Notes: generated by a model not told the origin, from the sequence alone. A stretch of DNA of 64,000 bases from Pararhizobium sp. IMCC3301 (GCF_030758315.1 NZ_CP132336.1:4121001-4185000); one strand, 5' to 3'; shown: positions 8,490-18,851, counted from the first letter of the stretch. Numbers and translations are program-made.

Positions 8490-9188
8490 ATGACTTCAGC
8501 TCCACCGTCCCCATTCCTTTTCCTGTCGCGCCGCAGCCTGCTGCTGGGCAGCGCAGCTGTTGTTTTGGCAGCGTGTACGCCCGACGGGCTGGATGTCGGT
8601 TTGCTCGATGATGAATTCTACACTGCTGCCTACGGGCCAAGGCCGGAGGAAGAGTTTCCGCTACCGGCTCTGGACGTTGCCAAAACCGCAGACAGGCGGC
8701 TTTTACGCCAGGTGGTGCGCTACGAGACGAGTGAAAAGCCCGGCACCGTGGTGGTAGATCCGGCCAATCATTATCTCTATCTCGTCCATGAGAACAATTA
8801 TGCGATGCGCTATGGCGTCGGCGTTGGTAAAGCCGGGATGGCGTGGTCCGGTCGGGCCTATATTGCCGGAAAGCGCCGCTGGCCAAGCTGGCGTCCACCG
8901 GCCGAGATGATCGAACGCCGGCCGGAGTTGCAGCGATACGGCCCTGAAGGCATGGCAGGCGGGCCCGACAATCCCCTTGGCGCGCGTGCGCTTTACCTGT
9001 TTGAAGGTGATGTCGATACGCTGTACCGGATTCACGGCACGCCTGAGCCGGATTCGATTGGCAAATCCGTATCCAGTGGCTGTATCCGGATGTGGAACCA
9101 GGACGTGATCGACCTCTATGAACGGGTCGGGAAATACACACCCATTATTGTGCTGGGTCCCCAGGTGGACGGCGAGGCTTCAGCATGA
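8490..9188 (+). CDS. L,D-transpeptidase (YkuD/ErfK family), exported
   Basis: This 232-residue protein has a twin-arginine-like signal (SRRSLLLGSAAVVLAAC) ending in a possible lipobox, LAAC, so it may be an exported lipoprotein. The YkuD catalytic region is complete: RIHGTPEP supplies the His and SSGCIRMWN the catalytic Cys and Arg. Such enzymes form 3-3 peptidoglycan cross-links or attach proteins to the wall in the periplasm. Its stop overlaps the glycerate-kinase start by four bases (ATGA), so the two are translationally coupled although functionally unrelated. Confidence 0.92.
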   Translation: MTSAPPSPFLFLSRRSLLLGSAAVVLAACTPDGLDVGLLDDEFYTAAYGPRPEEEFPLPALDVAKTADRRLLRQVVRYETSEKPGTVVVDPANHYLYLVHENNYAMRYGVGVGKAGMAWSGRAYIAGKRRWPSWRPPAEMIERRPELQRYGPEGMAGGPDNPLGARALYLFEGDVDTLYRIHGTPEPDSIGKSVSSGCIRMWNQDVIDLYERVGKYTPIIVLGPQVDGEASA

Positions 9189-10465
9189 GCCCGGCAGAAA
9201 CATTGTTGCGACAAATGTTTGATGCAGCGGTTGCAGCCGCCAACCCGGATCTGGTGGTGCCGCCCTTCATGCCGCAAAAGCCGTCCGGCCGGGTCATCAT
9301 CCTGGGGGCCGGCAAAGCCTCCGCCGCAATGGCGCGGGCTGCCGAAACCCATGTCCTCAACAATTGGGGGCTGATTCCGGACGGCCTGGTCGTCACCCAA
9401 TATGGCGCCGGGGTGGCCTGTCGCCACGTCGAAATCGTAGAAGCCAGTCACCCGGTCCCGGACGCCAATGGCATGGCTGCCGCCGGGCGGATTCTGGCGC
9501 TTGCCAGTGCCGCAGATGAAGGCGATCTGGTGCTGTTTCTGGTCTCGGGAGGCGGCTCTGCGCTACTGCCACTGCCGGGAGAGGGGCTCAGCCTTGATGA
9601 CAAGCAGATCGTCAACAGGGCGCTGTTGAAATGCGGCGCGACCATCCATGAGATGAATGTCGTCCGCAAGCATCTGTCCGCCATCAAAGGCGGCCGGCTG
9701 GCAGCGGCTGCCTATCCCGCCCGATTGGTCACACTGGGCATTTCTGATGTGCCGGGCGATGATTTCGGCACCATTGCTTCAGGCCCGACCATTGCTGATC
9801 CATCAACCGCAGCCGACGCCTTGGCTATTCTGGCACGCTACAAGATCGATCTGCCAGAAAACGTCAAAGCATTTCTGCGCTCAAAAAGGGCTGAATCGCC
9901 AGACCCTTCTGCCGCCTGTTTTGCCGCTGCCGAGGCCATTCTGGTTGCCAAACCCCAGGCTTCGCTCGAAGCTTCTGCTGATGTTGCAAGGCAGTCTGGC
10001 TATACACCTGTCATTCTTGGCGATGCCATCGAGGGTGAAGCGAAGGACGTCGGCCTTGTGATGGCGGGAATTGCAAAACAGGTGCGCACCTACCAGCAGC
10101 CCGTTGCGCCGCCGGTGGCGCTGATTTCCGGTGGTGAAACCACGGTTTCCGTCAACGGGCCTGCGGGACGGGGCGGGCGCAATACGGCCTTCCTGCTGAG
10201 TTTTGCCATGGCCGCCAATGACATGACAGGTGTGTCGGCGCTGGCCTGCGACACTGACGGCATTGACGGGACACAGGACAATGCGGGGGCGGTTTATCTT
10301 CCCGGCGATATCGCTCTGGGGCAGGCGGCCGGCCGGCGTGCGGTTGAGGATATGACCGGCTTTGACAGTTACAGCTTCTTTGAGGCTCTGGACCGCCTGG
10401 TGATGACCGGGCCAACCCGGACAAATGTCAATGATCTGCGGGTTATTCTGATCGATCCGGTCTGA
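9185..10465 (+). CDS. Glycerate 2-kinase (MOFRL family)
   Basis: This 426-residue protein is full length for the type-2 glycerate kinase (GckA/TtuD) family. It has the N-terminal glycine-rich VIILGAGKASAAMA, the FLVSGGGSALLPLP motif, and the C-terminal MOFRL domain ending in GPTRTNVNDLRVILI. It phosphorylates D-glycerate to 2-phosphoglycerate, the entry into glycolysis for glyoxylate, hydroxypyruvate and tartrate routes. A hydroxypyruvate isomerase is encoded about 4.3 kb downstream on the other strand, which fits a glyoxylate/hydroxypyruvate pathway, but the genes joining them are not in view. Confidence 0.93.
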   Translation: MSPAETLLRQMFDAAVAAANPDLVVPPFMPQKPSGRVIILGAGKASAAMARAAETHVLNNWGLIPDGLVVTQYGAGVACRHVEIVEASHPVPDANGMAAAGRILALASAADEGDLVLFLVSGGGSALLPLPGEGLSLDDKQIVNRALLKCGATIHEMNVVRKHLSAIKGGRLAAAAYPARLVTLGISDVPGDDFGTIASGPTIADPSTAADALAILARYKIDLPENVKAFLRSKRAESPDPSAACFAAAEAILVAKPQASLEASADVARQSGYTPVILGDAIEGEAKDVGLVMAGIAKQVRTYQQPVAPPVALISGGETTVSVNGPAGRGGRNTAFLLSFAMAANDMTGVSALACDTDGIDGTQDNAGAVYLPGDIALGQAAGRRAVEDMTGFDSYSFFEALDRLVMTGPTRTNVNDLRVILIDPV

Positions 10466-10583
10466 CCGGCACTGATGCACGGATTGATGGAAACCCATCA
10501 AGTCGGGCGCGCTGTCGAGAGTTGATCTTGGCGTGCCTCGCACATACGCTGTTGGCCGAAAACTTTGAGGGGAGGTGCCGCAC

Positions 10584-12086
10584 ATGCTGGAAGGCCCAAA
10601 GAATGAGCCGGGTGCGGGCATTGCACCGACCTACCTTGGTCTTGATATCGGCACTTCGGCTGTCAAGGCGGTGCTGATCGCTGCCGACCAGTCGATTCTT
10701 GCCAGCGAAACCGCACCGATGGAAGTCTCCCGCCCGCAGCCCGGCTGGTCAGAGCAGGACCCGGACAGCTGGATTACGGCAACGCGGCAGGCCGTGGCAA
10801 AGGTCAAGGCTGCCCGGCCGGAAGCGCTGTCACGGCTGCTCGGAATCGGCCTGTCTGGCCATATGCATGGCGCGACGCTGATTGGCTCCGATCACAGGCC
10901 TTTGCGGCCCTGCATCCTGTGGAATGACGGACGCTCGGCGCAGGAATGTGTTGAACTTGAAGCCAAAGCGGATTTTCGCGGCATTGCCGGAAACATCGTC
11001 ATGGCTGGCTTTACCGCCCCCAAACTGGCCTGGGTTGCCAAACATGAGCCGAAGATATTTGAAGCCATTCACAAAGTGCTGCTGCCCAAGGATTATGTGC
11101 GGTTGTGGCTGACCGGCGAATTTGCCTCTGAAATGTCCGATGCCTCCGGCACCGCCTGGCTGGACGTGGCAAAACGCGACTGGTCCGTTGATCTGGTGGA
11201 AGCGACCGGGCTGACCATGGACCACATGCCACGGCTGGTGGAGGGCAGCGAGAATTCCGGCCATCTGCGCCAAGAACTGCGCGATGAGTGGGGACTGAAC
11301 GGAACAATTGCGGTCGCCGGCGGCGGTGGCGACAATGCCGCATCGGCTTGCGGTCTTGGCACCGTTGTGCCCGGCTCGGCCTTTGTCTCTCTGGGCACGT
11401 CCGGTGTGGTCTTTGTCAGCAATGACAGGTTCTCACCGAACACGGAAGGCGCGGTGCATGCCTTCTGCCATGCAATCCCTGATACCTGGCATCAGATGGG
11501 CGTCATCCTGTCGGCCATGGACAGTCTCACATGGCTCTCCTTGACCACGGGAACACCGGCACCGGACCTGACGGCAGCGCTGGAGGGACCCTTGCGCGGC
11601 CCGGCGCGGGGATTGTTCCTGCCCTATCTCTCCGGGGAGCGCACGCCGCATAATGATGCCTCTGCCCGCGGTGCCTTTATCGGGCTGGATCACAGCACCG
11701 ACAAGAAAGTTCTGACACAGATGGTGCTGGAAGGAATCGCTTTTGCCTTCTGCGACAGTCTGCGTGTCCTGTCCGATGCGGGCTCCCGTATTGACAGCGC
11801 TCTTGTCGCCGGTGGCGGCGCGCGCAGCAAAGCTCTTCTGGAAATTTTGGCGACAGCCTTGAACATAGAACTGCATCTTCCGGAAGCCGGTGATTTCGGT
11901 GGCGGCTTCGGTGCTGCGCGGCTCGGACTGATGGCAGCAACCGGCGCAGACCCGGCCCAGGTTTGTAGCCAGCCACGGATTGTCGAAACGATCTCGCCGG
12001 ATGCGCGCCTGACAAATGCCTATCAGGACAAATACCAAAGTTACCGCGCGCTTTATCCAGCGCTCAAACCATTGCTAAACGCGTGA
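10584..12086 (+). CDS. xylB: Xylulokinase
   Basis: This FGGY-family kinase has 500 residues from the ATG at 10584, which has a GAGGGGAGG ribosome site. A GTG at 10575 overlaps that site and is rejected. The phosphate-1 motif [15 protein letters not shown], the substrate region [12 protein letters not shown], the phosphate-2/adenosine motifs [10 protein letters not shown] and [13 protein letters not shown] are all present. It phosphorylates D-xylulose to xylulose 5-phosphate. It is followed ten bases later by xylA. Confidence 0.96.
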   Translation: MLEGPKNEPGAGIAPTYLGLDIGTSAVKAVLIAADQSILASETAPMEVSRPQPGWSEQDPDSWITATRQAVAKVKAARPEALSRLLGIGLSGHMHGATLIGSDHRPLRPCILWNDGRSAQECVELEAKADFRGIAGNIVMAGFTAPKLAWVAKHEPKIFEAIHKVLLPKDYVRLWLTGEFASEMSDASGTAWLDVAKRDWSVDLVEATGLTMDHMPRLVEGSENSGHLRQELRDEWGLNGTIAVAGGGGDNAASACGLGTVVPGSAFVSLGTSGVVFVSNDRFSPNTEGAVHAFCHAIPDTWHQMGVILSAMDSLTWLSLTTGTPAPDLTAALEGPLRGPARGLFLPYLSGERTPHNDASARGAFIGLDHSTDKKVLTQMVLEGIAFAFCDSLRVLSDAGSRIDSALVAGGGARSKALLEILATALNIELHLPEAGDFGGGFGAARLGLMAATGADPAQVCSQPRIVETISPDARLTNAYQDKYQSYRALYPALKPLLNA

Positions 12087-12096
12087 GGAACAACAC

Positions 12097-13407
12097 ATGA
12101 GTACAGGTTTTTTCGGCGACATTGCGCCGGTTCAGTATGAGGGGCCGGACAGCGAAAACGAATTCGCCTACCGTCATTACAACCCCGGTGAAATGGTCAT
12201 GGGCAAATCCATGGAAGATCATTTGCGCGTGGCAATTGCCTATTGGCACAGCTTCTGCTGGCCGGGCGGAGATCCGTTCGGCGGGCAGACTTTTGATCGC
12301 CCGTGGTTTGGCGAGAGCATGGATGCCGCACGGCTGAAAGCCGATGTGGCGTTTGAAATGTTCGATATTCTCGGTGCGCCGTTTTTCTGCTTCCACGATC
12401 GCGATATCGCGCCGGAAGGCGATACGCTGGAACAGAGCAACAGCAATGTCAGCGCCATCGCCGACATTTTTGCAGCGAAAATGGAAACCTCGAAGACCCG
12501 CCTGTTGTGGGGCACGGCAAATCTGTTTTCCAACAAGCGCTTCATGTCCGGTGGCGCGACCAACCCGGACCCCGCTGTATTCGGCTATGCGGCGGCACAG
12601 GTCAAACACGCCATGGATGTGACGCATCAGCTCGGCGGACAGAATTATGTGTTGTGGGGCGGCCGCGAAGGCTATGAGACGCTGCTCAACACCGATATGA
12701 AACGGGAGTTGAATCAACTTGGCCGCTTTCTCAGCATGGTCGTTGATTACAAACACAAAATCGGTTTCAAGGGCGCCATCCTGATTGAACCGAAGCCGCA
12801 GGAGCCGACCAAACATCAATATGATTTTGATGTGGCCACGGTTTACGGACTGTTGCAGGCACATGGTCTGGAAAACGAAGTCCAGGTCAATATCGAGGTT
12901 GGCCACTCGGTTCTCGCCAACCATTCCTTCGAGCATGAAATCTGCACCGCGATGGCACTGGGGATTTTCGGCTCGGTGGATGCCAACCGCAATGATTATC
13001 AGTCCGGCTGGGATACCGATCAGTTCCCCAATAATGTGCCGGAAATGGCGCTGGCGCTGTATTACATTCTGAAAGGCGGTGGCCTGACCAATGGCGGCTT
13101 CAACTTTGACAGCAAGCTGCGCCGCCAGTCGCTGGATCCGGCAGATCTGATTGTCTCGCATATTGGCGGCATTGACGTTCTGGCGCGGTCGTTGAAAGCG
13201 GCGGCAGTGATGCTCGAAGAGGGCGTTTTGGACGGCTTTGTGGAGGACCGCTATGCCGGCTGGAACCATCCTGAAGCGCAGAACATGCTGGATGGAACCT
13301 ACAAGCTTGAAGACATTGCCCAGTGGGTGCATTCTGCCGGCATCAACCCGGAGCCAAAGTCCGGTCGCCAGGAATATCTGGAGAATATCGTCAACCGATA
13401 CGTGTAA
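12097..13407 (+). CDS. xylA: Xylose isomerase
   Basis: This 436-residue protein is a class II xylose isomerase. Conserved pieces include [12 protein letters not shown] (catalytic His/Asp), [32 protein letters not shown] (metal-binding Glu and Lys), [15 protein letters not shown] and GSVDANRND. It interconverts D-xylose and D-xylulose with divalent metal. It lies between xylB and an oxidoreductase in one operon; no XylR or xylose transporter gene is adjacent. Confidence 0.97.
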   Translation: MSTGFFGDIAPVQYEGPDSENEFAYRHYNPGEMVMGKSMEDHLRVAIAYWHSFCWPGGDPFGGQTFDRPWFGESMDAARLKADVAFEMFDILGAPFFCFHDRDIAPEGDTLEQSNSNVSAIADIFAAKMETSKTRLLWGTANLFSNKRFMSGGATNPDPAVFGYAAAQVKHAMDVTHQLGGQNYVLWGGREGYETLLNTDMKRELNQLGRFLSMVVDYKHKIGFKGAILIEPKPQEPTKHQYDFDVATVYGLLQAHGLENEVQVNIEVGHSVLANHSFEHEICTAMALGIFGSVDANRNDYQSGWDTDQFPNNVPEMALALYYILKGGGLTNGGFNFDSKLRRQSLDPADLIVSHIGGIDVLARSLKAAAVMLEEGVLDGFVEDRYAGWNHPEAQNMLDGTYKLEDIAQWVHSAGINPEPKSGRQEYLENIVNRYV

Positions 13408-13416
13408 GAGAGCCTT

Positions 13417-14562
13417 ATGAACAAGATCAAATACGGCATGGTCGGTGGCGGGCAGGGTGCCTTTATCGGCGGCGTTCACCGGATCGCTGCGCGCATGGAT
13501 AATCACTTTGAACTGGTCGCTGGCGCATTTTCATCGACAGCCGAAAAATCCAAGGATTCGGCTGAGGAACTGGGCGTCAGCCCTGATCGTGCCTATGGTG
13601 ATTTTACCGAGATGGCGAAAGCGGAAGCGGCACGCGAAAACGGCATCGAAGCGGTTGCGATCGTGACGCCGAACAACATGCATTTTCCGGTGGCCAAAGC
13701 GTTTCTGGAGGCTGGCATTCATGTCATCTGCGACAAGCCGATGACCACTAGCATTGAAGATGCCAGAGAACTGGTCAAACTGGTGGAAACCAGTGGCAGG
13801 CTGTTTGTCCTGACCCATAATTATTCCGGCTATCCGCTGATCCGGCATGCCAAAGCCATGGTCTCCAATGGGGATCTGGGGAAAATCCAGGTCATTCAGG
13901 CGGAATATCCCCAGGACTGGCTGACCGACGCGATTGAAGGAACCGGCCAGAAGCAGGCGGCATGGCGGACCGATCCCGCCCAATCGGGCATTGGCGGCTG
14001 TGTCGGTGATATCGGCACCCATGCGTTTCATCTGGCCGGCTACGTGTCCGGCCTGAAAGCGGAAAAGGTCGCAGCGGATCTCACCAGCTTTGTTTCTGGC
14101 CGCGATCTCGACGATAATGTTCATGTGATGCTGCGCTATGAAGATGGCGCAAAAGGCATGATCTGGGCAAGCCAGGTTGCTCCTGGCAATGAAAACGGAC
14201 TGAAACTGCGGATTTACGGCACCAAGGGCGGTCTGTCATGGGAACAGGAAAATCCGAATCGGTTGGTGCACACACCGTTTGGCAAACCGCCATGCATCCT
14301 GACGCGCGGCGGACCGGGCCTTGGGCCGGAAGCGGAACGCATGAGCCGCGTGCCGCCGGGACATCCTGAAGGTTATCTGGAAGGGTTTGCCAATATCTAC
14401 AGCGAGGCCGCCGCCGCGATTGTCGCTTTTCGCAATGGCCAGACGCCGGATAAAGCGGTTCATTTTCCAACCGTCAATGACGGCGTGGAAGGCGTTGCCT
14501 TCATTGTCGCCTGCGTGCAATCAAGCGAGGCGGATTCGGCCTGGACCGAAATCGAAAGATAG
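13417..14562 (+). CDS. Gfo/Idh/MocA-family sugar oxidoreductase
   Basis: This 381-residue protein has an N-terminal Rossmann fold (MVGGGQGAFIGGVHR), the family's dinucleotide-domain end VTPNNMHFPVAK, the CDKPMTTS lysine motif, and a C-terminal alpha/beta domain with GDIGTHAFHLAGY, which holds the catalytic Asp/His. By family it is an NAD(P)-dependent sugar or inositol dehydrogenase. It begins nine bases after xylA, so it is probably part of pentose use, but the substrate cannot be named. Confidence 0.88.
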   Translation: MNKIKYGMVGGGQGAFIGGVHRIAARMDNHFELVAGAFSSTAEKSKDSAEELGVSPDRAYGDFTEMAKAEAARENGIEAVAIVTPNNMHFPVAKAFLEAGIHVICDKPMTTSIEDARELVKLVETSGRLFVLTHNYSGYPLIRHAKAMVSNGDLGKIQVIQAEYPQDWLTDAIEGTGQKQAAWRTDPAQSGIGGCVGDIGTHAFHLAGYVSGLKAEKVAADLTSFVSGRDLDDNVHVMLRYEDGAKGMIWASQVAPGNENGLKLRIYGTKGGLSWEQENPNRLVHTPFGKPPCILTRGGPGLGPEAERMSRVPPGHPEGYLEGFANIYSEAAAAIVAFRNGQTPDKAVHFPTVNDGVEGVAFIVACVQSSEADSAWTEIER

Positions 14563-14812
14563 CCGGATTGGCTAGTGCCGTCACCCTGCCGATTTTTCTC
14601 ATCATTGAGGCAATTCAGACTTACGGCGGTTTTCATGCCGCGCTTCTGGCAAACCCGATCCGGGTCGAAGACGGGCATATCATCCCGTCTGCAGAACCCG
14701 GTCCTGGTGCCGAATTGAACGAAGCGGTGGCGCGTGACAATCCCTGCACCGGAAACCGGCTGCATCTGGAAATGCAGGACGAGCCGGTTGATTACGGCTC
14801 GGGCAACAGTCA
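14563..14812 (+). pseudogene. 3' remnant of an enolase-superfamily (mandelate racemase/muconate lactonizing-type) dehydratase gene
   Basis: Immediately after the oxidoreductase stop codon the plus strand reads ASAVTLPIFLIIEAIQTYGG, then PIRVEDGHIIPSAEPGPGAELNE and LHLEMQDEP. This resembles the extreme C-terminus of acid-sugar dehydratases in the mandelate racemase family (the barrel end plus the capping strand with a GxGxELNE-like motif). There is no start codon with a ribosome site and about 300 preceding residues are missing, so it is read as debris from a deletion. The open frame runs on past 14812, but that part is antisense to the isomerase gene. Recognition is by eye. Confidence 0.5.
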
Positions 14813-14814
14813 GG

Positions 14815-15585
14815 TCAAATTTTCATCCAGCCCAGTCCGGCCAGCGTGTCACCCGCAGGCTTGTATTCGCAGCCGATCCAGCCCTTGTAGCCGATTTTGT
14901 CAATGTGCCGGAACAGGAACGGATAATTGATCTCTCCGCTGCCTGGCTCATGGCGGCCCGGATTATCGGCAAGTTGCAGATGTCCGATACGGTGGAGATT
15001 TTCGCTCAGCGTGTTGGCCAGATCCCCCTCCATGACCTGCATATGATAGATGTCATATTGCAGCGTCAGATTATCGGATCCGACCTTTTCGATAATGTCG
15101 AATGCCTGTGCGGAGGTGGTCAGATAGAAGCCGGGCATGTCGCGTGTGTTGATCGCTTCGATAACCAGATGAATGTCGTTTTTAGCAAATTCGCTGGCCG
15201 CATAGCGCAGATTTTCCACAAAGGTCTGCTCCAGTAACGCCAGGTCAATACCGGCAGGTGCGATCCCCGACAGGCAGTTCACCGTCGGGCAATTCAGCGC
15301 CTTGGCGGCGTTGATGGCGATGCCGACGGATTTGCGGAACTCATCAACGCGGTCCGGCAGGCAGCCAAGCCCCCGGTCACCTGCGGCCCAATCACCCGGC
15401 GGCATATTGTGCAGAACCTGACTCAGATTCAAATCCTCAAGCTTTTTCGCCAAGTGATTGATATCATAATCATACGGGAACATATATTCGACAGCTTTAA
15501 AGCCGGCGCTGCTGGCAGCATCAAACCGCTCAAGCATGGGCAGGTCGGTGAAAAGCCAGTTCAGATTGGCAGCGAATTTGGGCAT
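14815..15585 (-). CDS. hyi: Hydroxypyruvate isomerase
   Basis: This 256-residue TIM-barrel protein starts MPKFAANLNWLFTDLP, the characteristic Hyi N-terminus. It has further conserved pieces at VIEAINTRDMPGFYL (metal-site Glu), LQYDIYHMQVMEGD and GEINYPFLF. It interconverts hydroxypyruvate and tartronate semialdehyde. It is divergent from the ABC importer, with 123 bp between start codons. Its usual partners gcl and glxR are absent here. Confidence 0.9.
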   Translation of the reverse strand: MPKFAANLNWLFTDLPMLERFDAASSAGFKAVEYMFPYDYDINHLAKKLEDLNLSQVLHNMPPGDWAAGDRGLGCLPDRVDEFRKSVGIAINAAKALNCPTVNCLSGIAPAGIDLALLEQTFVENLRYAASEFAKNDIHLVIEAINTRDMPGFYLTTSAQAFDIIEKVGSDNLTLQYDIYHMQVMEGDLANTLSENLHRIGHLQLADNPGRHEPGSGEINYPFLFRHIDKIGYKGWIGCEYKPAGDTLAGLGWMKI

Positions 15586-15708
15586 ATTGATCCTTACTCT
15601 CGGTCACCAGTCAGGAGATGCTTGCTGAATGGCATGCGAGCCGTTTACAACAAGCACAGCGACAAAACAATCAAAGGGGACAGCCCCTTGTGCAACCGGG
15701 AGATTTTT

Positions 15709-16860
15709 ATGAAGAAAACTTTTTTGGCAGCGACCACTGCTTTGTCCCTGGCAGCTTTTTCCGCAGCCTGGGTCTCGCCCGCTGCGGCGGAACTCAAGGT
15801 CGGCATGATCACCACCCTGTCCGGCGGCGGTGCCAGCCTGGGGATTGATGTGCGCGACGGTTTTCAACTGGCCCTGAAGATGGCCGGGGATCAGCAGATC
15901 GACCTGCTCATCGAAGATGATGCGCGCAAGCCCGAAAACGCGGTGAAGATTGCCGACAAATTCATCTCCAGCGACAAGGTCGATGTGCTCACCGGTATCA
16001 TCTGGTCAAACCTTGCAATGGCCGTTGTTCCCAAGGCAGTGCGTGGCGGCACCTTCTATATCAGCCCCAATGCCGGTCCTTCGGCACTGGCAGGCAAGGG
16101 CTGCAATGAAAATTATTTCAATGCGGCATGGCAGAATGACAATCTGCACGAAGCGATGGGCAATTATGCCAATGACGCTGGCTATACGAAGAGTTTTATC
16201 ATCGCTCCGAACTATCCGGCGGGCAAGGATGCACTGACCGGCTACAAACGCTTTTACAAGAGTGAACTGACCGGCGAGGTTTACACCAAACTCGGCCAGA
16301 CCGATTATGCTGCGGAAATTGCCCAGATCAAGAACTCCGGGGCCGACAGCGTTTTCTTCTTTCTGCCCGGCGGCATGGGCATTGCCTTCATGAAGCAATA
16401 TGCCCAGTCCGAAGTCGGCATTCCGGTGCTTGGCCCGGCATTCTCATTTGATCAGGGCATTCTCGCCGCAGTTGGCGATGCAGCGCTGGGGGTCAAGAAT
16501 TCCTCGCAATGGTCAAAAGATCTGCCGAACCCGGCCAACAAGGCTTTTGTCGCCGCCTTTCAGGAAGAATATGGCCGTCTGCCATCGCTTTATGCCAGTC
16601 AGGGTTTTGACACGGCAAATCTGATCCTGTCTGCCGCCGCGAAGGCGGATGTGTCAAACAAGGCGGCCTTCCGTGAGGCGCTGCGTGCGGCTGATTTTCA
16701 GTCGGTTCGGGGTGATTTCCGGTTTGGACCCAATCAGCACCCGATTCAGAATATCTATGTTCGCGAAGTCGTAAAGGAAGGCGATATTCTGACCAACAAG
16801 ATCGTTTCAATCGGTCTGGAAGATCATCAGGACGCCTACGCGGCCGACTGCAAGATGTAA
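15709..16860 (+). CDS. ABC transporter periplasmic substrate-binding protein (branched-chain amino-acid/HAAT type)
   Basis: From the ATG at 15709 the protein has 383 residues and begins with a clear Sec signal peptide (MKKTFLAATTALSLAAFSAA, cleavage after about PAAA). The mature part is a type I periplasmic-binding fold (LKVGMITTLSGGGASLGIDV; YISPNAGPSALAGKGCNENYF; LYASQGFDTANLIL). It is the first gene of an SBP-permease-permease-ATPase-ATPase importer. Members of this family bind branched-chain amino acids, urea, short amides or aromatic acids; the ligand here is not predictable by eye. An in-frame extension upstream to 15409 is antisense to hyi and is rejected. Confidence 0.92.
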   Translation: MKKTFLAATTALSLAAFSAAWVSPAAAELKVGMITTLSGGGASLGIDVRDGFQLALKMAGDQQIDLLIEDDARKPENAVKIADKFISSDKVDVLTGIIWSNLAMAVVPKAVRGGTFYISPNAGPSALAGKGCNENYFNAAWQNDNLHEAMGNYANDAGYTKSFIIAPNYPAGKDALTGYKRFYKSELTGEVYTKLGQTDYAAEIAQIKNSGADSVFFFLPGGMGIAFMKQYAQSEVGIPVLGPAFSFDQGILAAVGDAALGVKNSSQWSKDLPNPANKAFVAAFQEEYGRLPSLYASQGFDTANLILSAAAKADVSNKAAFREALRAADFQSVRGDFRFGPNQHPIQNIYVREVVKEGDILTNKIVSIGLEDHQDAYAADCKM

Positions 16861-16936
16861 TCTGCAAGTCACGATCCGGCCCGGCTTCAGACCTGTGTGC
16901 TGAAGCCGGGTTTTCTACGAGTCTGGAAAGGCCTGA

Positions 16937-17869
16937 ATGTCGACCTTATTGATTGCAGAGCAGGTTCTGAACGGGCTGCAACTGGGCGTCACATTGTTTT
17001 TGATGGCGGCCGGCCTGACGCTGGTATTCGGCGTCATGGGTCTGATCAATCTGGCCCACGGCTCGCTTTACATGATCGGAGCTTTTTTCTGTGCTTTCGT
17101 TTCGGTTGAAACCGGCTCGTTCTGGCTCGGTCTGATCGCTGGCATGGCAGGTGCCGCGGTTGCAGGCGCGGTTCTGGAAGTCGTCGTGATGCAGCGGCTC
17201 TACAGCCGCGACCATCTAGATCAGGTGCTGGCCACTTTCGCGCTGATCCTGATCGCCTCGGAAGGCACACGCTGGCTGTTTGGCGATGTGCCGCTGTTTC
17301 TCGATGTGCCGGCCGGTTTTTCCGGCACAGTCGAACTGGTCGGTGGATTGACCTACTCGAAATACCGGCTGTTGATTATTGGTGTTGGCCTGCTGGTTGC
17401 GGCCGCTCTGTACTGGCTGATCGCCAGAACCCGGCTCGGCATGCGTATCCGGGCCGGCGAGTCGGACCGCGAAATGATTGCAGCGCTCGGCGTCAATATC
17501 CGCCTCGTCTATACGGCGGTATTTGCCCTTGGTGCAGCGCTTGCCGGGCTGGCCGGATCGATGGTCGGCGCGCTGTCATCGGTTCAGGTCGGCATGGGTG
17601 AGCCAGTGTTGATCCTGGCTTTTGTCGTCATTGTCATCGGCGGCATCGGCTCCATCAAGGGCGCGCTGATCGGCGCTGTTCTGGTTGGTCTCGTCGACAC
17701 TTTGGGCCGCGCCTTCCTGCCGGCGCTGTTTCAACTGTTCATGGACAGTTCCCAGGCCGCGACAATCGGCTCGGCACTGGCATCAATGGCGATTTATGTG
17801 GTGATGGCGATTGTGCTGGCAATCCGCCCCCGGGGGCTGTTTCCAGCCACTGGCACAAGTCATGTCTGA
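16937..17869 (+). CDS. Branched-chain-type ABC importer permease (LivH family)
   Basis: This 310-residue inner-membrane protein has about eight hydrophobic segments and the LivH-type signature around LTLVFGVMGLINLAHGSLYMIGAF, where the permease/ATPase coupling region begins, plus VIVIGGIGSIKGALIGAVLVG near the C-terminus. It starts 76 bp after the binding-protein gene and overlaps the second permease gene by eight bases. It forms one half of the translocation pore. Confidence 0.93.
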   Translation: MSTLLIAEQVLNGLQLGVTLFLMAAGLTLVFGVMGLINLAHGSLYMIGAFFCAFVSVETGSFWLGLIAGMAGAAVAGAVLEVVVMQRLYSRDHLDQVLATFALILIASEGTRWLFGDVPLFLDVPAGFSGTVELVGGLTYSKYRLLIIGVGLLVAAALYWLIARTRLGMRIRAGESDREMIAALGVNIRLVYTAVFALGAALAGLAGSMVGALSSVQVGMGEPVLILAFVVIVIGGIGSIKGALIGAVLVGLVDTLGRAFLPALFQLFMDSSQAATIGSALASMAIYVVMAIVLAIRPRGLFPATGTSHV

Positions 17870-18851
17870 GATCTCGCGCGAAGGCTGGGTCAGCCTGGCG
17901 GTCCTGGCGCTGTTGCCGCTGGCCGCCCTCATCGCCCACCTGTCCGGCGAGAGTTATATCGTCAATCTGCTGACCCGGATGAGTGTTCTCGGTCTGGCCG
18001 GAATCGGTCTGAATTTTGCGCTGGGCTATGGCGGGATGGTCAGTTTCGGCCACGCAGCGTTTTTTGGCCTCGGGGCCTATGTCGCCGGCATTGCCGCTTT
18101 TCATTCATTCGATGAAAGCCTGTTTGCCAGCGTGCCATTTGCCATTGGCGGCACCAATCAGATGCCGCTTGTCTGGCTGATTACGTTGGTGCTGGCTGGC
18201 CTTCTGGCATGGCTGATCGGGCTGATTTCGCTGCGCACATCCGGCGTTTATTTCATCATGATCACACTGGCCTTTGCCCAGATGCTGTATTATTTCGCCA
18301 TTTCCTGGCCCGCTTATGGCGGCGAGGACGGGCTTTCGATCTATCTGCGCAACGAATTTCCCGGCATTGCCACCGACAGCGCGTTTTCGTTCTTTCTGCT
18401 GTGTTACAGCGTTCTGCTGCTGGTGCTGCTGCTGTGCTGGCGTTTCATCAATGCCCGTTTCGGCGCTGCCCTGCAGGGTGCGCGCATGAATGCGGTGCGT
18501 CTGTCCAGCATCGGTATTGCGCCGGTTCCGGTGAAACTCACCGCTTTTGTCATATCCGCCATGATTGTCGGGCTGGCCGGTGCCCTGTTTGGCGAGTTGA
18601 ACGGCTTTGTCAGCCCCACATCTCTGAGCTGGCAGATGTCGGGCGAGTTGATCATCTTTGTCATACTCGGTGGTGTCGGGCGCCTTACCGGGCCGCTGAT
18701 CGGTGCCATTGTGTTTGTCCTGCTGGAGACGTATCTGGGCGCTCTGACCGACCGCTGGCAGTTCTTTCTCGGCCTCATTCTGCTGGCGACTGTGTTGTTT
18801 GCCAGTGGCGGCATCATGGGGTTGATCGGCGGCAGGACGCGGCATGACTGA
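17862..18851 (+). CDS. Branched-chain-type ABC importer permease (LivM family)
   Basis: The ATG at 17862 inside the end of the livH-like gene gives 329 residues; an upstream in-frame extension to 17811 is rejected. It is hydrophobic throughout, with the LivM motif NFALGYGGMVSFGHAAFFGLGAY and a C-terminal LIIFVILGGVGRLTGPLIGA. It is the second pore subunit and overlaps the ATPase gene by eight bases. Confidence 0.93.
   Translation: MSEISREGWVSLAVLALLPLAALIAHLSGESYIVNLLTRMSVLGLAGIGLNFALGYGGMVSFGHAAFFGLGAYVAGIAAFHSFDESLFASVPFAIGGTNQMPLVWLITLVLAGLLAWLIGLISLRTSGVYFIMITLAFAQMLYYFAISWPAYGGEDGLSIYLRNEFPGIATDSAFSFFLLCYSVLLLVLLLCWRFINARFGAALQGARMNAVRLSSIGIAPVPVKLTAFVISAMIVGLAGALFGELNGFVSPTSLSWQMSGELIIFVILGGVGRLTGPLIGAIVFVLLETYLGALTDRWQFFLGLILLATVLFASGGIMGLIGGRTRHD

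Noticed and set aside
12064-13506. 480-codon minus-strand open frame
   Set aside because: It is fully antisense to xylA, whose motifs are unmistakable; long antisense frames are common in GC-rich DNA.
14568-14930. 120-codon plus-strand frame as an intact gene
   Set aside because: Only the first 80 codons look like protein, there is no ribosome site, and the rest is antisense to hyi; treated as a remnant.
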